Position numbers and translations under genes: made by a program. DNA of 64,000 bases, taken from NCBI GenBank assembly GCA_050084515.1, contig CM114272.1, forward strand, positions 61,442,001 to 61,506,000. The letters are read 5' to 3'. Source of the stretch: Blasia pusilla (taxonomy: Eukaryota; Marchantiophyta; Marchantiopsida; Blasiales). This document shows, in pieces, positions 25,481 through 38,079 of this stretch (positions are counted from its first letter, which is position 1; each line of letters starts with the position of its first letter). The notes below the pieces were generated by a model. The model was not told the origin of the DNA. It did no database searches and worked only from the letters and a program-made list of their open reading frames with translations.

Positions 25481-26794
25481 CCCCGAGGAGACAGTCCCCC
25501 CTAACGACCAAATTCACCAGCAATCTGTTAGTGTTCCATAATTGCAACACTCGTTAAATTTCATTGGAATTTGCTTTATGTTTGCGTGATAATTGATTCA
25601 TTGAAGTTGTTCCCTAGACGCACTGGGACCTCAATGTTGCTGCAGCACCCACCTAAAAGTGTGATTGTTGGAAGCGCATTTTCAGAAGTCGGGTGGAGAT
25701 TTGAGAGTTTTCTCATCGCGCGATCTCACCAATGATTAACGAACTCAATGGAAGTAAGTGGCTACTGTCAGCAGCGGCACCACAAGCACCGCTGTGCCAC
25801 AAACTACTGCTCCTTCATGAGATTGCGTACTCCGTTCATCCACGCCATGATGCAAACAAACCAAATCACTTCAGGCCCTCTTGGGAGACAGACTTGCACG
25901 ATGATTCTTTACAGTGCTGGCAGAAAGAGACCAACTTCCATTCTGCAAACATGTCGAACGAGAGAGCTTCTTCCCAGGCGGAAGAGAGTGCAACATCAGT
26001 GCCGCTATGGACTTGCTTGCTCTTTATAAATTGATTGCGTCGACGCAAAGGCTGGTCGCAGCAGTTCACCCATACCGACGGGATACTTGACACAAGCTAC
26101 TGCAGATTGTCGTCGTGTACACACACACTACTACAATGCTTATCCACCGCTATAGGTGTTTAAACGTCAACCTTCGCTATCTCCCCCCGCTAAACAACGA
26201 AGACGACCACTCAATCCGCACGGAACTGGAACTAGAACTCGATCTGGATTCTGGTGCCAGCTTCACTTGCACTGACTGCATGTCCAATATACACTTAAAA
26301 CACCTCTAGATCTACGGCAGTAAGTCGCGGGAGAGCTGGACGGAGGTTCAATTCCTTCGAGTCGGATGTATGAGAGTCCATTGTATACTATTTTTCTTGA
26401 GTCCCTGTCTAAATTACAATCGACGGGTGCAGAAAACGTCAGATCAAATTACCGGCAATGATACATTACATGGAACTTCTGTGTGCGAGGAGATTTCCTG
26501 CACAAGAAAAGTATGGATACAACACAGGCCCCGCTGTGAGGAGGAGAATCCTGCGGGATTCAATGAAAAAGGGGACCAGGAACTGCGAGCTCATGTGTTG
26601 ATGAAGAACCCCCCCGGTTTTCTCGTGACACCTCGGCTGAACCAGTTCGTGGGTACATTTCGGGCGAAGGGAACGCATTGCGATCGATTTCGGCGTTGCC
26701 TTCGTAATTCCACATCCTCCCTATGATTATGGCCTTGGGGCCAAGTCTGGAGCATGTGCTGGAACTGAAGTTCAGTTACCCCCAAGTTATGCTA
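25481..26794 (-). other. Downstream flank and probable 3' UTR of the kinesin gene
   Basis: Immediately beyond the kinesin stop on the minus strand. Composition changes from AT-rich to balanced at about 25.7 kb, suggesting that the transcribed region extends some way into it. Overlapping open frames on both strands (25.7-26.7 kb) show no domains and are probably chance. Confidence 0.4.
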
Positions 26795-29700
26795 TCAGAA
26801 GTTCAAGAGGGTCGATATGGAGTTCCACCCGGCGATGAGAGGATTTTTGGAGCTGCTTGGTGGAGCGAAGTTCAGCTCGAACATCTCCTTGGAAGCGGCG
26901 CTGCCGGGCTCCCAGAAACCCACGATGCGTGCAACCACTTCTGCACTGGCTTGGACGTGCTCCATGTCGTACGGATCCAACCAAATTTTGTTGGTCAATT
27001 GTAGCTTCCTCTGCTTGGCTTCGAGAGGGATTCCCCACAGACGAAAGATCTCCTCTCGCTCTTCCTCCGTCATCCGTGATCTCATGCGTTTTGCCAACAT
27101 CTCGCGTTCCCTCTTTAGACTCCGAACTCTGCACAACGAATCGGTGGCACTCGATTGAGTTCCCGAACGCAGGAACAGCAAGCCCATCGAACTTGGAAAC
27201 TAGGGGAAAAGCGAGTCTCCTGCGATTAGAACCTCTCTGGGAGACGTTGAGATGAACAACTACACGTACAAGATTTACAGACTTCAGACACGACAAGGTC
27301 CTCGATGCATACCCGGCGGACAGAGGACTGGTGTTGGTCAAAAGCTCCTCCGATGAAGCCGAATGGTAGCCGCTCTGCGCTGCCTCAAATGCGGCTGTGG
27401 CGGAGTTGTCTTGTAGCCAGTTCAGTCTCCTCAGCTCAACTTCCAAATATATTGCATCTGCCGGGTCTCCTTTGAACAGCAGATAGAATTGAGTCCTATG
27501 GATGATCGAGACCTGACAAACATCCCAGAGCTCTATGATCACCCTCCGCTGGTTCTCATACTGCTTGCGCCAGGCGCTCGGTGACCACGGCACAATGGGC
27601 GCCACTTCCACATCCGGCTGCGCTTCTTCCACGCCTTCGTCCTCGTTGTTTCCGTTGGCCTCCAGCTCCAGCACCTGTAACACCGATCACCCAACTTCGT
27701 CATCAGGTATTCAATCCCCGCTTCTAACCCCTCGCGTCACCAAACCATTCTCACACATTCCCAACGACAGGTGCAACGAACGATCGTTCCAGATCAAATG
27801 GCGACTTCCGGCTCACGATCGTAACGTTTGAGGAGACTTTTTTCTGACAGTTTCTTCTGGACTGCAATCCTAAACATGTCAGCTAAATTATCCAGTCCGA
27901 TCGTAGCCGAGGTCCTACGGTTGCAGCATATGCAAAATCCGGTAGTCCTGTCGGAGAGGAAGCCACTCATGCGCACATGTCGCGTGTCAGACAGAGCGTA
28001 CGCGCAGGAAAGACAAACGACCAGGCGCCGGATGTACCAGGAAACACTTCAGTCGGCTGCGCTGCAGAGCCTCTTTTTCTTCCTACTGATCCGCAGTTTT
28101 TCATTGCTCGCCCGGCGCGTAAAAGAAGTTGATTCACTTGGTCGGTGTGCGTGTGGAGGATTGATTCCTTCCTCGCGGGAGAATCCACTGAGCGCACATG
28201 AATGCGAGTAAAAAGCGAGCGCAGCACCGACGTAACGTACCTGACAGACGAGAAGTTGCTTCTGGTACTGCAGCTTGGCGACTCGCTCCTTCAGCTCCGT
28301 GACATAAGCTCGGATGCTCTTGATGTTTTCCTCCGCTGCAGTCTTGAACATGTTTTGCATTTTCCTGATGTCGACAGACGAGCTCCTGCGGTGCATGCTA
28401 TCTTTGGAACCCAGGGTGCCTTGGGCATCCTCTGCGTGGAGCTTGGGGTTTCTTAGTTTCTGGGCCGGTGAGACGTTGTCAGCCACATGAGGGGAGGTGG
28501 TGTTGTCGCGAGCAGGACGTGGAGGAGTGTTTTCGTTGTTCTCGAAGCGACGGGTGCTTTGAGGAGAGCAGGGTGGGCTGCCAGCCAGGAGTCTCTGGCG
28601 GCTACTACTGCTCATTGTTAGAGGAACGGATTTCTTTCTTCGAGTTGTTGGTGTCTTGGCCTCATCATCGGGGGCAACCACTGGAGCCTGGTTCTCTGGA
28701 GGAGTCTCGTGAAGGACCAACTTATCGAGAGACTTCTGCACGCTCTCCAGCTGCTCTTCTAGAGTGGCGATTGTAGCATTGGCTTCAATTCTGTCGTTCT
28801 CGCCCAAGGCTTGAAGCCGAGAGAGCTCCTGCCTCAGGGACTTGTTCACAGATATGTCAGTGTGTGGAGTAGGCTGAGGCTCTGCGGCCTGATCAGTACT
28901 AGTAGCTGTTGTGGCCTTCAGGGCATGAGTGGTGCGAATCTCTTCCTGCAGCTTTTTGATAGTCTGAGCTGCATCATGGTTCATACCTGCCTGCGCTAGA
29001 CGCAGGCACTCCACCTCCTTCTGCAAGGCTTCGAGGGCCCGGCTGGCATCTTCTCCGAGCTCGTCTTGCAAATGCTCTAATTTACGAATCTCTTGCACCA
29101 GCATAAGAGACGCTGAATTCGACTGCCTCAAGGAAACCCTCCTGTGTTTCCCCTCCAAATCATCCGATAGGTTCCTCCTCACCAGCACCAGTGCACGGCT
29201 GTTGTTAGGGGCACTATCCTCTGTGCGACCTTCACAGGAAGGAATTGACGGAAGCTGCCCAACTTGGGTGTTAAAGATTGGAGTTTGTGGACGGCAAGGA
29301 GACTCCAGTGCTTGCTGCAAAGATCGATGGAGTCACAGCATTCATGAGATTACCATATTGTACTCGTTAGAAATCTGTGCGCATACCATACGGAAGGAGA
29401 AGGCGCCTGAAAACTGATAATTCTGCACCATTTGATTGATTGATACGCCATTCGATGAATCAGCTGAACTTATTGTCTAGACCAAAAAGTGGTGAGCGAC
29501 ACAAGGATGAGGTAGCACTTGTGAACAACATTCATTAACCTCACCAGTTCCTTGGCTTGCTGTTCCAACTCTTTCTTTCGCAGCTCTGCCTCCCTCTCTG
29601 CCTGCTTCATTCTTTCTGTCACCTCATTGAGGCGTGCTTGTGCAGCGTCTCGCTGCTTAATTACTTCCCTCATTTCCATCTCCATCTGAGGATCAAAGCA

Positions 29701-32700
29701 CAAAACATGTCAAATGTCGACGACAGAGTGGGCACGACCAGTTGCTCGAACACTCTTTTCACTAAAGCATTATCCGTCACTGATCTGGGAGCCCATCATG
29801 AATTCAGGAAACAGTTCAGGTAAACCTTAGGCAAAGGTCTGAATGTGAGTGATCACGGAACACACCTTCTGAATTTGCTCCTCCTTGGCTTGCAGAAGAG
29901 CCTCCGATGTCAATAGAGCTTCGTTGGTAGAGGAGGTACTGGAAGGGGAATCCGGAATACGTAACTCGGCTTCAAGCCTGGCAACTTCTCTTTGAAGTTG
30001 TTTCACCAAAACTTTGTCGGACACAACCTGCATCGAGAGCGGATACACACAATTCTCGGTTACTTAAACATTCTAACTCAGTGCAGTTGTGTTTCCTGCG
30101 ACTAACGGACACACTCGCAAATCCCAAGGGCAATCAAATTCTGACACCAGAGACATTATTAATCCTCCACCTCATATGTCAGTTGTCTTAAGCCTCGGAA
30201 ATTCATATCTTCACGACGATCAACCACGTCGATCTAGGCGATCCTCCGCTATATACTCACCCCAAAACCCTACATGGTCCACGGGTTTCTCGGGAGAGCA
30301 GCTGGATTCTTACCCCTGACTCTGATCCTGCACTTTACTTTGACTAAACCGTAGCGGCGGGCTATGGGCCACATGTTCTCAGTATCGATCCTAAGACGTC
30401 TCTTATGAAGGGAATTCATTTGCGCCACAAAATTGAGTACATCCGTATTGGATCCTTCACTGTTGGCCTATCCTTATCATAATACTGCACAATTTAATTT
30501 GCCCGCTAAGGATCAAAACCAGAAGGGTGACCATTCAACTGGGTGCAGACCAAGACGAGTACTTACCAGGTTCACGTGGGCAGAGTTGGTGACCTCCTTA
30601 GCTCGAGTGGCAAAAAAAAGAGTGTTCCTTGATTGCTCGACGTGGCTATGAGCTGGACTCATGGTGCAAATAATAGCCGTCCTTGCGTTTCCTCCGAGCG
30701 AGTGTTGAAGAATTCGGGTCAATTTGGAATCCCGATATGGGATGTGTCCTTTGGCCTTACTACCTGCACTGCAAAGTTTACCAGCCAAATGATCAGCAGA
30801 TGGACAGATAGACACAGACAAACCCAGGATTTTGCTCCTCCTATTTTTCCAACCTCTCGAGACAGTTGCTCACTTCCTTTGGGCCATCCTTCAATGTTTC
30901 TCACAGCATGGAAGTAGAAAAACTACTAGTGGTCCGTGCCAGTACTGTAAACTGCAGACCGTATCTGTAGTTCCTTTAAAAGTAGTACCTGAGCTTTCTG
31001 ATGCATGTGCTGAGAGTTAGAAGACTGCGATTGATGTGGCATCCTTCCTTCAGCCTTGCGCCCTCGGACTGCGTTTGAGAAGCACGTTCGCTTCCAGCCA
31101 AGTCCACGAAGTTCTGTACATGATAAATTCCCACTCGATCAGTACCGAATTTGCAAGGCCCCAGGTGAAGTGACGGGGAGAAATACAGAAATAACACTCA
31201 CCAGGCTCGCAATCAGAGCGTTTTGAAGAGCTCCTTCTTGTACTCGTGGAGAGCTTTCCACCGTCTGTTCATGACCGAGTCGTTCAAGTCGGTCAGGATA
31301 CTAACACCAATCGGCCGTGCTAGAGCTGAAAGAAACCACAACTTGAAAAGTACATAAGGAGGACGGGGGAGAGAGAGTGATCGCTAGCATGCCGAAAACC
31401 AACTAATTTTCCGAGCACTGCCTCTTGGGTCACCCAGAGCTGCACCGTTGAACATACCAGTCTGATGATTTGATGAGACCTCGAAGAAGTGTCATTTAAA
31501 GATGTCTCTCCGACCTGCCGTTGGGCTGAGGGCAAGTAACAGCACGACATCTTATGAGTCAGAACTCTTTCCAAAACCTTGTCCAACGAAGAACCGCAAC
31601 TTTCTGGAGGAAGAGACAGGTCGTATGTACAGGGCAAAAGCCAAGGCACTTACCTTCACAAATAGTGATGATTTGTCGGAGATGATTACTATCTCGTACA
31701 ACTTCTTCTTGGAGCCTTTCGACCACTGTTCCCCTCTGTACAAGCACAATGCTCATGAGGAAATGTACAGCACTAGAACTCAAATTTGGAGGTGCTGTAC
31801 ACAAGAAGGAGGATCTAGAAGCCTTCGCAGCAGCGAGGGTTGCTAATTTGCCTTTTCCCTGGTAAGTTGGAGAGGCCCCCTTCGCTAATGAACAATCAGA
31901 TTTGAATTGAAAATTTAGGCTAATGATTAGTAGAACTAGTGCAGGGTAGTGCACTGGCTCCGTGGAAACAGCCCTGCGGTTGTCTGACCGCTGCTTCAAA
32001 CTCTGCAATCTGAAGCGTTCACTGTTGGCAGCACGATGCATTGAGACCCCACTGTGCAGAGGACCCCGTAACATCAATGCCCTCCAAGATCCGAGTCTCC
32101 AAAGGGTGGCAAGAAAGAGGAAAGTGCACAAGCACAAACCGAGGGCAATGCGGAAACTTACATCGGGATCATCCAAAAGCCGAAGAGGCCCACTATCAGG
32201 GTTGAGCAGGTCCTTCACAATTTCGTTGTAAATTTCCAATGCCGAGACCTTCAAAACAAAACTTCTCTCTTCATTCTGCAGAACCAAACAGAATGTCTTT
32301 AGAAGGTTGACCAAGCCTGAAAAGGTGGCACGGAAAGCCGTTCAGAGAACATGGACATATCTTGCGGGGGAGAGCATTACTGAACCGAGGTATGCACCTT
32401 CTCTATGAAGTCGTAAATATCTCGAACGGCTATTTCGGTAACCCCTCTCATAGTGAAAGTCTTTCCGCTGCTAGTTTGACCATATGCGAAGATAGTGGCT
32501 GCGCAGAACGACCAGCATAACGGTTATGTAAGAGGAATTTCTCACGTTCACCTAATCAGACAGATTTCCAGGTTCACGGCACTCCCCACCTTTCTAATGA
32601 AAGGAATCAAACCCTCGGGTGCTTCCTTCTCGCACTCGATGAATATAAGTAGCCTGGACAATTCGAGTATGGCTGAGTTGAAAGGAGATCAAACAAACGT

Positions 32701-33297
32701 ACGAAGTGCAGTTTCAGATGTCATGATGTTCCTTCCATGCATAGGGCGTCAAATGGCGAAGACACCATTCTTAGAAGCTCGGATATGCTCTCGGATGGTG
32801 GATTTTGGGTAGGCAAGGCAGTAAGAATTTATAATTATGTCAGCAAACTCAGAACAGATGGGGATGTTGGTCCACTTACAGTTCAATCCAGTTAGGGAAG
32901 AGAGGGCGACGTCCTTGGCTCCTTCCTCGTAAACCCGCTGAGTCGGACAATCAGGCCCAAAGACTCTGTCTGCAGCGCGTGTAAACCAGCGAGTGAGATA
33001 CGACTACAAAACAACGATGCGAAGAACTAGTGCTCAAGCGCAGAACTGCAGATGCAAGAATGAGCTCCGCGATGGGGAATTACCGAAACCATAGGATGCA
33101 GGATACGGTGATCGATCAGGAAGCGGATGCTTGAAATGAACGGTGTGGTCATTCGGACACTCCCAATCTGAAAAATCGCCCTTGCTCAGCTCTTTGCTGC
33201 TCAACGGTCTCACACGCACAGTCACGAAAATCTTCTCCTCTCCTCCGCGGGCAGCCCTCGGAGTTTTCTCAGGGGTTTTCGGCACAGCTGCACTCAT
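26795..33297 (-). CDS. Kinesin-7 of the NACK1/HINKEL type (14 coding exons)
   Basis: Plus-end kinesin expected to act in the phragmoplast, where NACK kinesins bind and activate the NPK1-type MAPKKK during cytokinesis. Exons (5' to 3' on the minus strand): 33297-33084, 32969-32880, 32498-32398, 32275-32162, 31735-31654, 31525-31458, 31264-31202, 31113-30989, 30768-30567, 30027-29866, 29685-29545, 29314-28241, 27674 to about 27292, 27128-26795. All but one have clean GT/AG borders and phases; the donor of exon 13 is ambiguous (27295, 27292 or 27313, each in phase). Product about 1050 residues. Motor domain: [14 protein letters not shown]-loop GQTSSGKT, switch I NDTSSRSH, switch II DLAGSE, then [14 protein letters not shown] coiled-coil stalk follows, then a basic, S/T/P-rich linker. 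The last two exons encode the DUF3490 region typical of NACK C-termini ([23 protein letters not shown]). ATG at 33297 begins [14 protein letters not shown]; upstream in-frame ATGs exist. Confidence 0.93.
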
Positions 33298-33910
33298 GCT
33301 CTCTTCTTCCTCAAGCCTGGGGCCTAATCCTACAGGTACCACCTCCTCTCGCTTACCACGCAACTTCATCATCCTCACTACGCTCTCGCACCTCAGTTGT
33401 CCGTATGCTGCAATGTTGGCCTCACTGGAGCTCCACACATTACCATCTTTAGGCCCAATGCTGCAACTCTCAGGAGAGCCGCCCTACAGCGATTGAAAAT
33501 GGCGGATATCGGAAGAGAGGAGATGCCCAAGCCTTCTACAATCCTACCGGTACAACCATTGCAACAGGCCTCCCAGTCGGCCTAGCCTGCCGCGCGCATC
33601 CTCGACCTTGGCAGAAGAAAACAGGCCCCGACTCCATAGCCCACCCACAATCCGCAAGAAAAAAGAGAGGAACGAGTGAGAGCTAATGGCAGAAACTGGC
33701 CACGCCCAGGGAGTGAGAAAAGAATCCAATTATCTCCTTACGCATGACCAGGCCGGTGCTCCAATACAACTTCCCTTCCATGAAGAAATCAATCCAGCTC
33801 TCTCGCACTCACTCACTGACTTTCCTCTCCCCACTCTCTCAGTCAGCCATTCATCTGACTCGAACCAGACACGAAAACGCTGGCACTGTCAGACGCTCAA
33901 GCATCATGCG

Positions 33911-33921
33911 CTCAACGGTCA
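33911..33921 (+). promoter_or_regulatory. MSA-like element 1
   Basis: CTCAACGGTCA matches the mitosis-specific activator consensus YCYAACGGYYA with one mismatch. MSA elements bind three-repeat MYB factors and drive G2/M genes, and NACK1 is a known G2/M gene in tobacco. About 0.6 kb upstream of the kinesin ATG. Confidence 0.55.
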
Positions 33922-34088
33922 CAAACCCGACGCACTCACGGACACTATGCTCGCTCTCAAATGCCGCTCCTCTTCTCAATCCTCCCACCCTCGACTGCTG
34001 CCGCTGCTGCCGCTATCCGCGAAAACTTCTCTCCCTCTCCCTCTCTCATCAAAGTCGAACCAACTGTCAGAAGCTCAAGCATCGTGCG

Positions 34089-34099
34089 CTCAACGGTCA
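34089..34099 (+). promoter_or_regulatory. MSA-like element 2
   Basis: A second CTCAACGGTCA, in the duplicated unit. The core and its right flank are identical to element 1. Confidence 0.55.
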
Positions 34100-34189
34100 C
34101 AAACTTGACGCACTCACGGAGACTAAAAGCTAAGCTCTCAAAGGTTCCTACTTAACTACTCCTCTGAAATCTCCTCTGCTGCTGCTGTC

Positions 34190-34191
<2 letters not shown>

Positions 34192-34220
<29 letters not shown>
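34192..34220. repeat. (CT)n microsatellite in the kinesin upstream region
   Basis: 29 nt of CT dinucleotides; reads as GA on the gene strand. Confidence 0.95.
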
Positions 34221-34224
<4 letters not shown>

Positions 34225-34571
34225 CAAAGTGGGACCAGCCAGCCGCTCCAGTCCACAATCTCTGACGGCTCCAGAGCTTCATACCCCGAGACGACAGTCG
34301 GAGTGATCGATTCCCTGGTTTGATGCGTGGATTCGATTCATTTCATTTCACCTCAGCGTCTGGTGTTTTACCACACGAGCAACGCAATTGAAGAGCAGCA
34401 CGCACACACGAAAAGCGGAATTCGATATTGAATGCCTCGCCCGCACACACGGAGCTGGCGAAGACTAAGAGCTGCTCCCCGTGGTCGTCGCGCTGTGGAC
34501 CCGGATCCGGAGCGCGACGGTGACAAAAGGATCGTCGCGCTCCAAAACTGCGATCGTTCGTTCGTCGCAGC

Positions 34572-34582
34572 CCCAACGGTCA
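34572..34582 (+). promoter_or_regulatory. MSA-like element 3
   Basis: CCCAACGGTCA fits the full YCYAACGGYYA consensus. It lies about 1.3 kb upstream of the kinesin ATG. Confidence 0.55.
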
Positions 34583-35078
34583 CCTCCTCTTCACCTCTTC
34601 TTCACCTTCTACACTCTACGGCTCCGCTCCACGTCATCTCCAGATGGCGCTCGTTCGACCTACTCCTCCGAGTTACACCCATTTCGGACGTTTCCTGTCG
34701 AATTCGAGTCCGCCACATGTACAAGCTGCGGAAAGCTAGACCCCGCTATTCAAACCGTTCTGCGACCGGAGATAACCATGCCTCGTACACACACCGTCGG
34801 ATCGTTAAAGGCGTGGATAATCCACGGGTCCATCCAAAGTCCACTGAACTCGGGCTGCGAGCAGCTAACCCGAGGTCTAGGGAGGGAGGGAGGCGCGAGA
34901 ATTTTTCAATTTTTCCCGTTCGGATGATTCATTCATTTACACGTGCGACGACGTAGTGATACGGCAGCAACCACTACTGTACTGTTTCATGAGAGGTGGC
35001 AAATACGTTCGCGAGTTACTGCGGTGAATGGGAAAAAAAGATACCCATAGGTACCGCTGTGTGTGAAAGGTGTGACGG

Positions 35079-35089
35079 TTACCGTTGGG
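35079..35089 (-). promoter_or_regulatory. MSA-like element 4
   Basis: On the minus strand CCCAACGGTAA, one mismatch from the consensus, embedded in a small palindrome (GACGGTTACCGTTG). It is distant (about 1.8 kb) and the least certain of the four. Confidence 0.35.
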
Positions 35090-35292
35090 GTATTGCCGGC
35101 CGGAATGTCATGCAGGAAGGAAGGGGGACGAGGTAAACTTGCATGGGTAGCTTTTACGTTCTTACCTCGACCTTTTCAAAAGGTCTCAGTTCCCTTCTGG
35201 CTACCGAACACGGGCAGTCAAATTGCAGCCACCGACTAGTAGCGTGGAGTTTCAGGCAAATGTGTATTTTAATGCTAAATATATAAATATAA

Positions 35293-35420
35293 TCTGTACT
35301 ATTAAAAGAGGACGGATTTTAGAACGGACGTGAGGACACATATGCAATTTAGATTCGTTTCCTTATGACACATGTAATAAAAATTTTAATTAACTTATTT
35401 CAATAGCGTACACGGTTAGG
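35293..35420 (+). mobile_element. Helitron 5'-end-like sequence
   Basis: A|TCTGTACTATTAAAAGAGG has the TC start, host A before it and the AT-rich lead-in of plant Helitrons. It shares a CTTATGA...ACATGT block with the similar end at 55403. I found no partner CTAG/hairpin terminus nearby, so this is a fragment or a chance match. Confidence 0.35.
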
Positions 35421-36676
35421 ATTTCAGTTAGGATGTTCTTCACCCGTGCACCCATTGGTAAAAAATGAATGATGCACTTCGGAAAAAAAGTGTGATGGAA
35501 AACCCATCGGAAGTGCAAAAGAGGGGACTCAAAGAGTCAAAATCTGAAGGCCACAACAAGACCAGAAAAGGAAGAAGGGGATATAATTTACCCATTGGTA
35601 AATATAATAATCGTAATCCCCGCTCTTGCTACATTTTACTTTTTTTATTTTAGAGAGTTTTTCAAGCATTTTTTTAAATGATGTTTTGTAAAAAAAGAAA
35701 TTGGACATAAGGATGTGATGTTTTTTTCTTTTAAATCATCGATAAGTTTCGTGATTGCCTCCATTGGTATGCGTGATTGGAGATTAAGTCTATCACCGAC
35801 TTTTCGGGGCGGATGTTTTGGCATACTCCTTTTGATGAAAGGTTTGAGACTCTTCAATGTCGGGCACATATCTCCAATTTTTCAACATTTTTCTTGTGCT
35901 CTTGGGTTCAAACTCTTCCCAGTGTGTATGCTCACTATAAAGCACAACCCTATATTTATAGGTTTAGGGGTCCTTTGTTGTTTTAGGAGATACTACAACC
36001 GACATTCGGACTTCATTTGTTGCACACACAAGTGAGTATAGGCTTTTTGTCGAAGGAACCAAAAAACATAAAATCATAATCTCTTACATCTTATTACACT
36101 CCCAGCTGATCACGTCCGCCTCTTGACTATTCAAGGTATCCCCATCTCCCTTGTCACCAATCAGGATCACAAGCATGAAATGATGACCCCACCCCTCTCA
36201 AAGAGCCTTTTACAAGGAATATAAGATGATTTATCATGTACGGCTCTCATCAACCTATTGTGAGTCTCTTGTGACTCCATCCCAAGCCCCCGTAGTTACC
36301 AAGTATGAGTCCCAAAAACCACAATTCGCAATCCTATTGGAGGTCCACCTCACAATCACATTTGCTTTGCAAGACCAATGCAAGTTCTCACAATTGTAAT
36401 GGAAAACCCACTCTTCAACTCATAAACCATATGCAACTTGCAAACTTGTATTGACTCGCATAGTGCTCATAATGGAATAGCAATTGAGTTGCACAAAGTA
36501 GACTTACAATGGACTTGTAAATTAGCTGCTCTGTGCAAAAATATAGTTGCAATGGATTTGTCTTGATGCCTCTATCCCTAATAGTGTTATGTGCTAAAAA
36601 TACATTTATTTTGAATCTAAGAAAATAAATGAAGATGAAAGGAAGAAGGGTTCTAGGAATGGTTAGGAAGATCGTC
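35421..36676. other. AT-rich intergenic DNA
   Basis: No recognisable gene or element. Some plus-strand segments (35.7-36.0 kb) keep open frames without domains. Confidence 0.4.
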
Positions 36677-36702
36677 TGATGGGAATTTACCGATTCCCAT
36701 CA
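36677..36702. repeat. Perfect 10-bp inverted repeat
   Basis: TGATGGGAAT and ATTCCCATCA around a 6-nt loop. Short, so possibly chance, but similar in form to the other isolated hairpins in the window. Confidence 0.7.
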
Positions 36703-36747
36703 TGTGTATTCTTGTTGAGTAAGAACATTCGCGGTCTGAGTACTAAG

Positions 36748-36939
36748 CTAACATTGTTGGGCATTACATCTCCACATTACTAGAGCATCTTCTATTAAGG
36801 AATATGGCACAACATCATATGCTCCACATGATGGAGTACCAAGAGTAGCAGGTGCATGGAGGAGGGAATGGTGTGCCTCTCCCAAACACAAGGAGAGGCC
36901 TACCAAAGCAAGCACTATGACGGATGTCTTAGCATCCAT
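36748..36939 (-). CDS. Possible small secreted-protein reading frame (doubtful)
   Basis: Starting from the internal methionine MDAKTS, the frame has a signal-peptide-like N-terminus (SVIVLALVGLSLCLGEA) followed by about 40 residues with three cysteines. I do not recognise a family. It lies in repeat-rich intergenic DNA with no visible promoter or introns. A hydrophobic start can occur by chance, so this is recorded only because of its leader. Confidence 0.12.
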   Translation of the reverse strand: MDAKTSVIVLALVGLSLCLGEAHHSLLHAPATLGTPSCGAYDVVPYSLIEDALVMWRCNAQQC

Positions 36940-38079
36940 GGTGAGTTCTTGATACTTGAGTAGTGATGCAGTATCTTCCAAATTATCCTTTCCAACAAAT
37001 TTACTAAACGCACTTCCCGTTTATGGTGCAACATGATATATGTGCCGCATCTTGGTGATGTCGAGGTGGAGGAGGAGTGTTGATGGGTACACGTGTCGGT
37101 GTTAGCCACCTTGGATACGTATACAAGAACGGATCATCTTGGTGGAGGAGAGGACCATTTCGATGGTAGCTCTTACAAAAAGGATGAGGAGGTTGGGGGG
37201 ATAAGGTGAATGGGGAGATCTGTCTGAAAGGCATCGAGTCACTCTAAGGCAAAGATGGAGGTCCTCGTTGGATAGTGCACCTAGTGGATGCCTTCGCCAT
37301 GTCCGTAGTAAGCATTGTCACGCATGAGATTGGATGGCTATTGGTAGTGGCCAGACGCCAACACCCATTACGGTGTTTTTGGGAGTTTGACCTTCTACAA
37401 GTCCAACACGGCCCCACATGCATGGTACATTAAGTGCATGCTAGCAATGTAAGCAAGATTCACGACATGGATATTGATGTCCATTTTGTATAGAATTTTA
37501 TCTCTCTTTATATAGAGACAGATAGATCTTTGTTCTTGCATCATTGAACTTGTATGATTGGAATGTCAAATGTATTGAAGGAGACTTTTTAAAAAATATA
37601 GCAATTGCATTACGAGTCACATTCTTAATGTAGCCACAAATGTTTGAGTCCAATGCAAGTTTTTTGCAGCTCCATGGCAAGCCAACTGCAAGTGTAATAA
37701 AATATAACTTTGGAGCTGCAAACTTCAAGGTGGATTCATAGCCTAGCAAGTCAATATTTGCAACATTGAGATTTTAGTTCAATTATATATATGATATGAC
37801 TCATGGGACTTGCAAAATTGATCCAAATACAAAAGTGTTATGCCCCCAATTTGTGGGCAAAGTTATAGAGCCTGTACATGGCAAAGTCTCTAACAAGTCG
37901 ATTATACGCGAAGCAAAATTTATATACACTACGTATGAAAGAAAGCGGAAATGTGATGCAACACCTATACGCTTTCAATTGAATCATCTATGAGTTTTCC
38001 AATATGGAGATAAAGCTAGAAGATAAAGATAAAAGTCTTTTTATTGTTGACATCATTGTATAGTTCTTGAGTAGCTTGT
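36940..38079. other. Unrecognised sequence preceding the copia relic
   Basis: Probably includes the decayed 5' part (LTR, leader, early gag) of the copia element that becomes recognisable at about 38.1 kb, but I see no clear motif. Confidence 0.35.

Larger units (their letters stand above)
33825..34220. repeat. Tandem duplication (~178-bp period) upstream of the kinesin
   Basis: CTCAAGCATCATGCGCTCAA (33898) recurs at 34076 as CTCAAGCATCGTGCGCTCAA, followed in both copies by CGGTCACAAAC, GACGCACTCACGGA and GCTCTCAAA. The preceding CGAACCA and CACTCTCTC blocks are also shared. A third, weaker similarity (CATATCAAAGTGGGACCAGCC) lies just after at about 34.22 kb. Each full unit carries one AACGGTCA motif. 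Confidence 0.8.
33298..35278 (-). other. Promoter and leader region of the kinesin gene
   Basis: Upstream of the kinesin ATG and relatively CG-rich. It contains a tandem duplication, a (CT)n tract and four AACGG motifs listed separately. Open frames on the plus strand at 34432-34956 show no known domain. A minus-strand leader exon may exist here, but I could not place one. Confidence 0.5.

Noticed and set aside
25732-26726. Genes on the plus strand downstream of the kinesin
   Set aside because: Three overlapping frames with no domains; more consistent with the 3' UTR and flank of the minus-strand kinesin.
26787-27683. Long 298-residue minus-strand frame as one exon
   Set aside because: Only its first ~127 residues match the NACK C-terminal region. 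After about 27292 the real protein continues in another frame from 27128, so the rest is intron and off-frame translation.
34432-34956. Plus-strand 174-residue arginine-rich frame upstream of the kinesin
   Set aside because: No domain, a competing overlapping frame of equal quality, and CG-rich promoter-like composition. Chance open frame.
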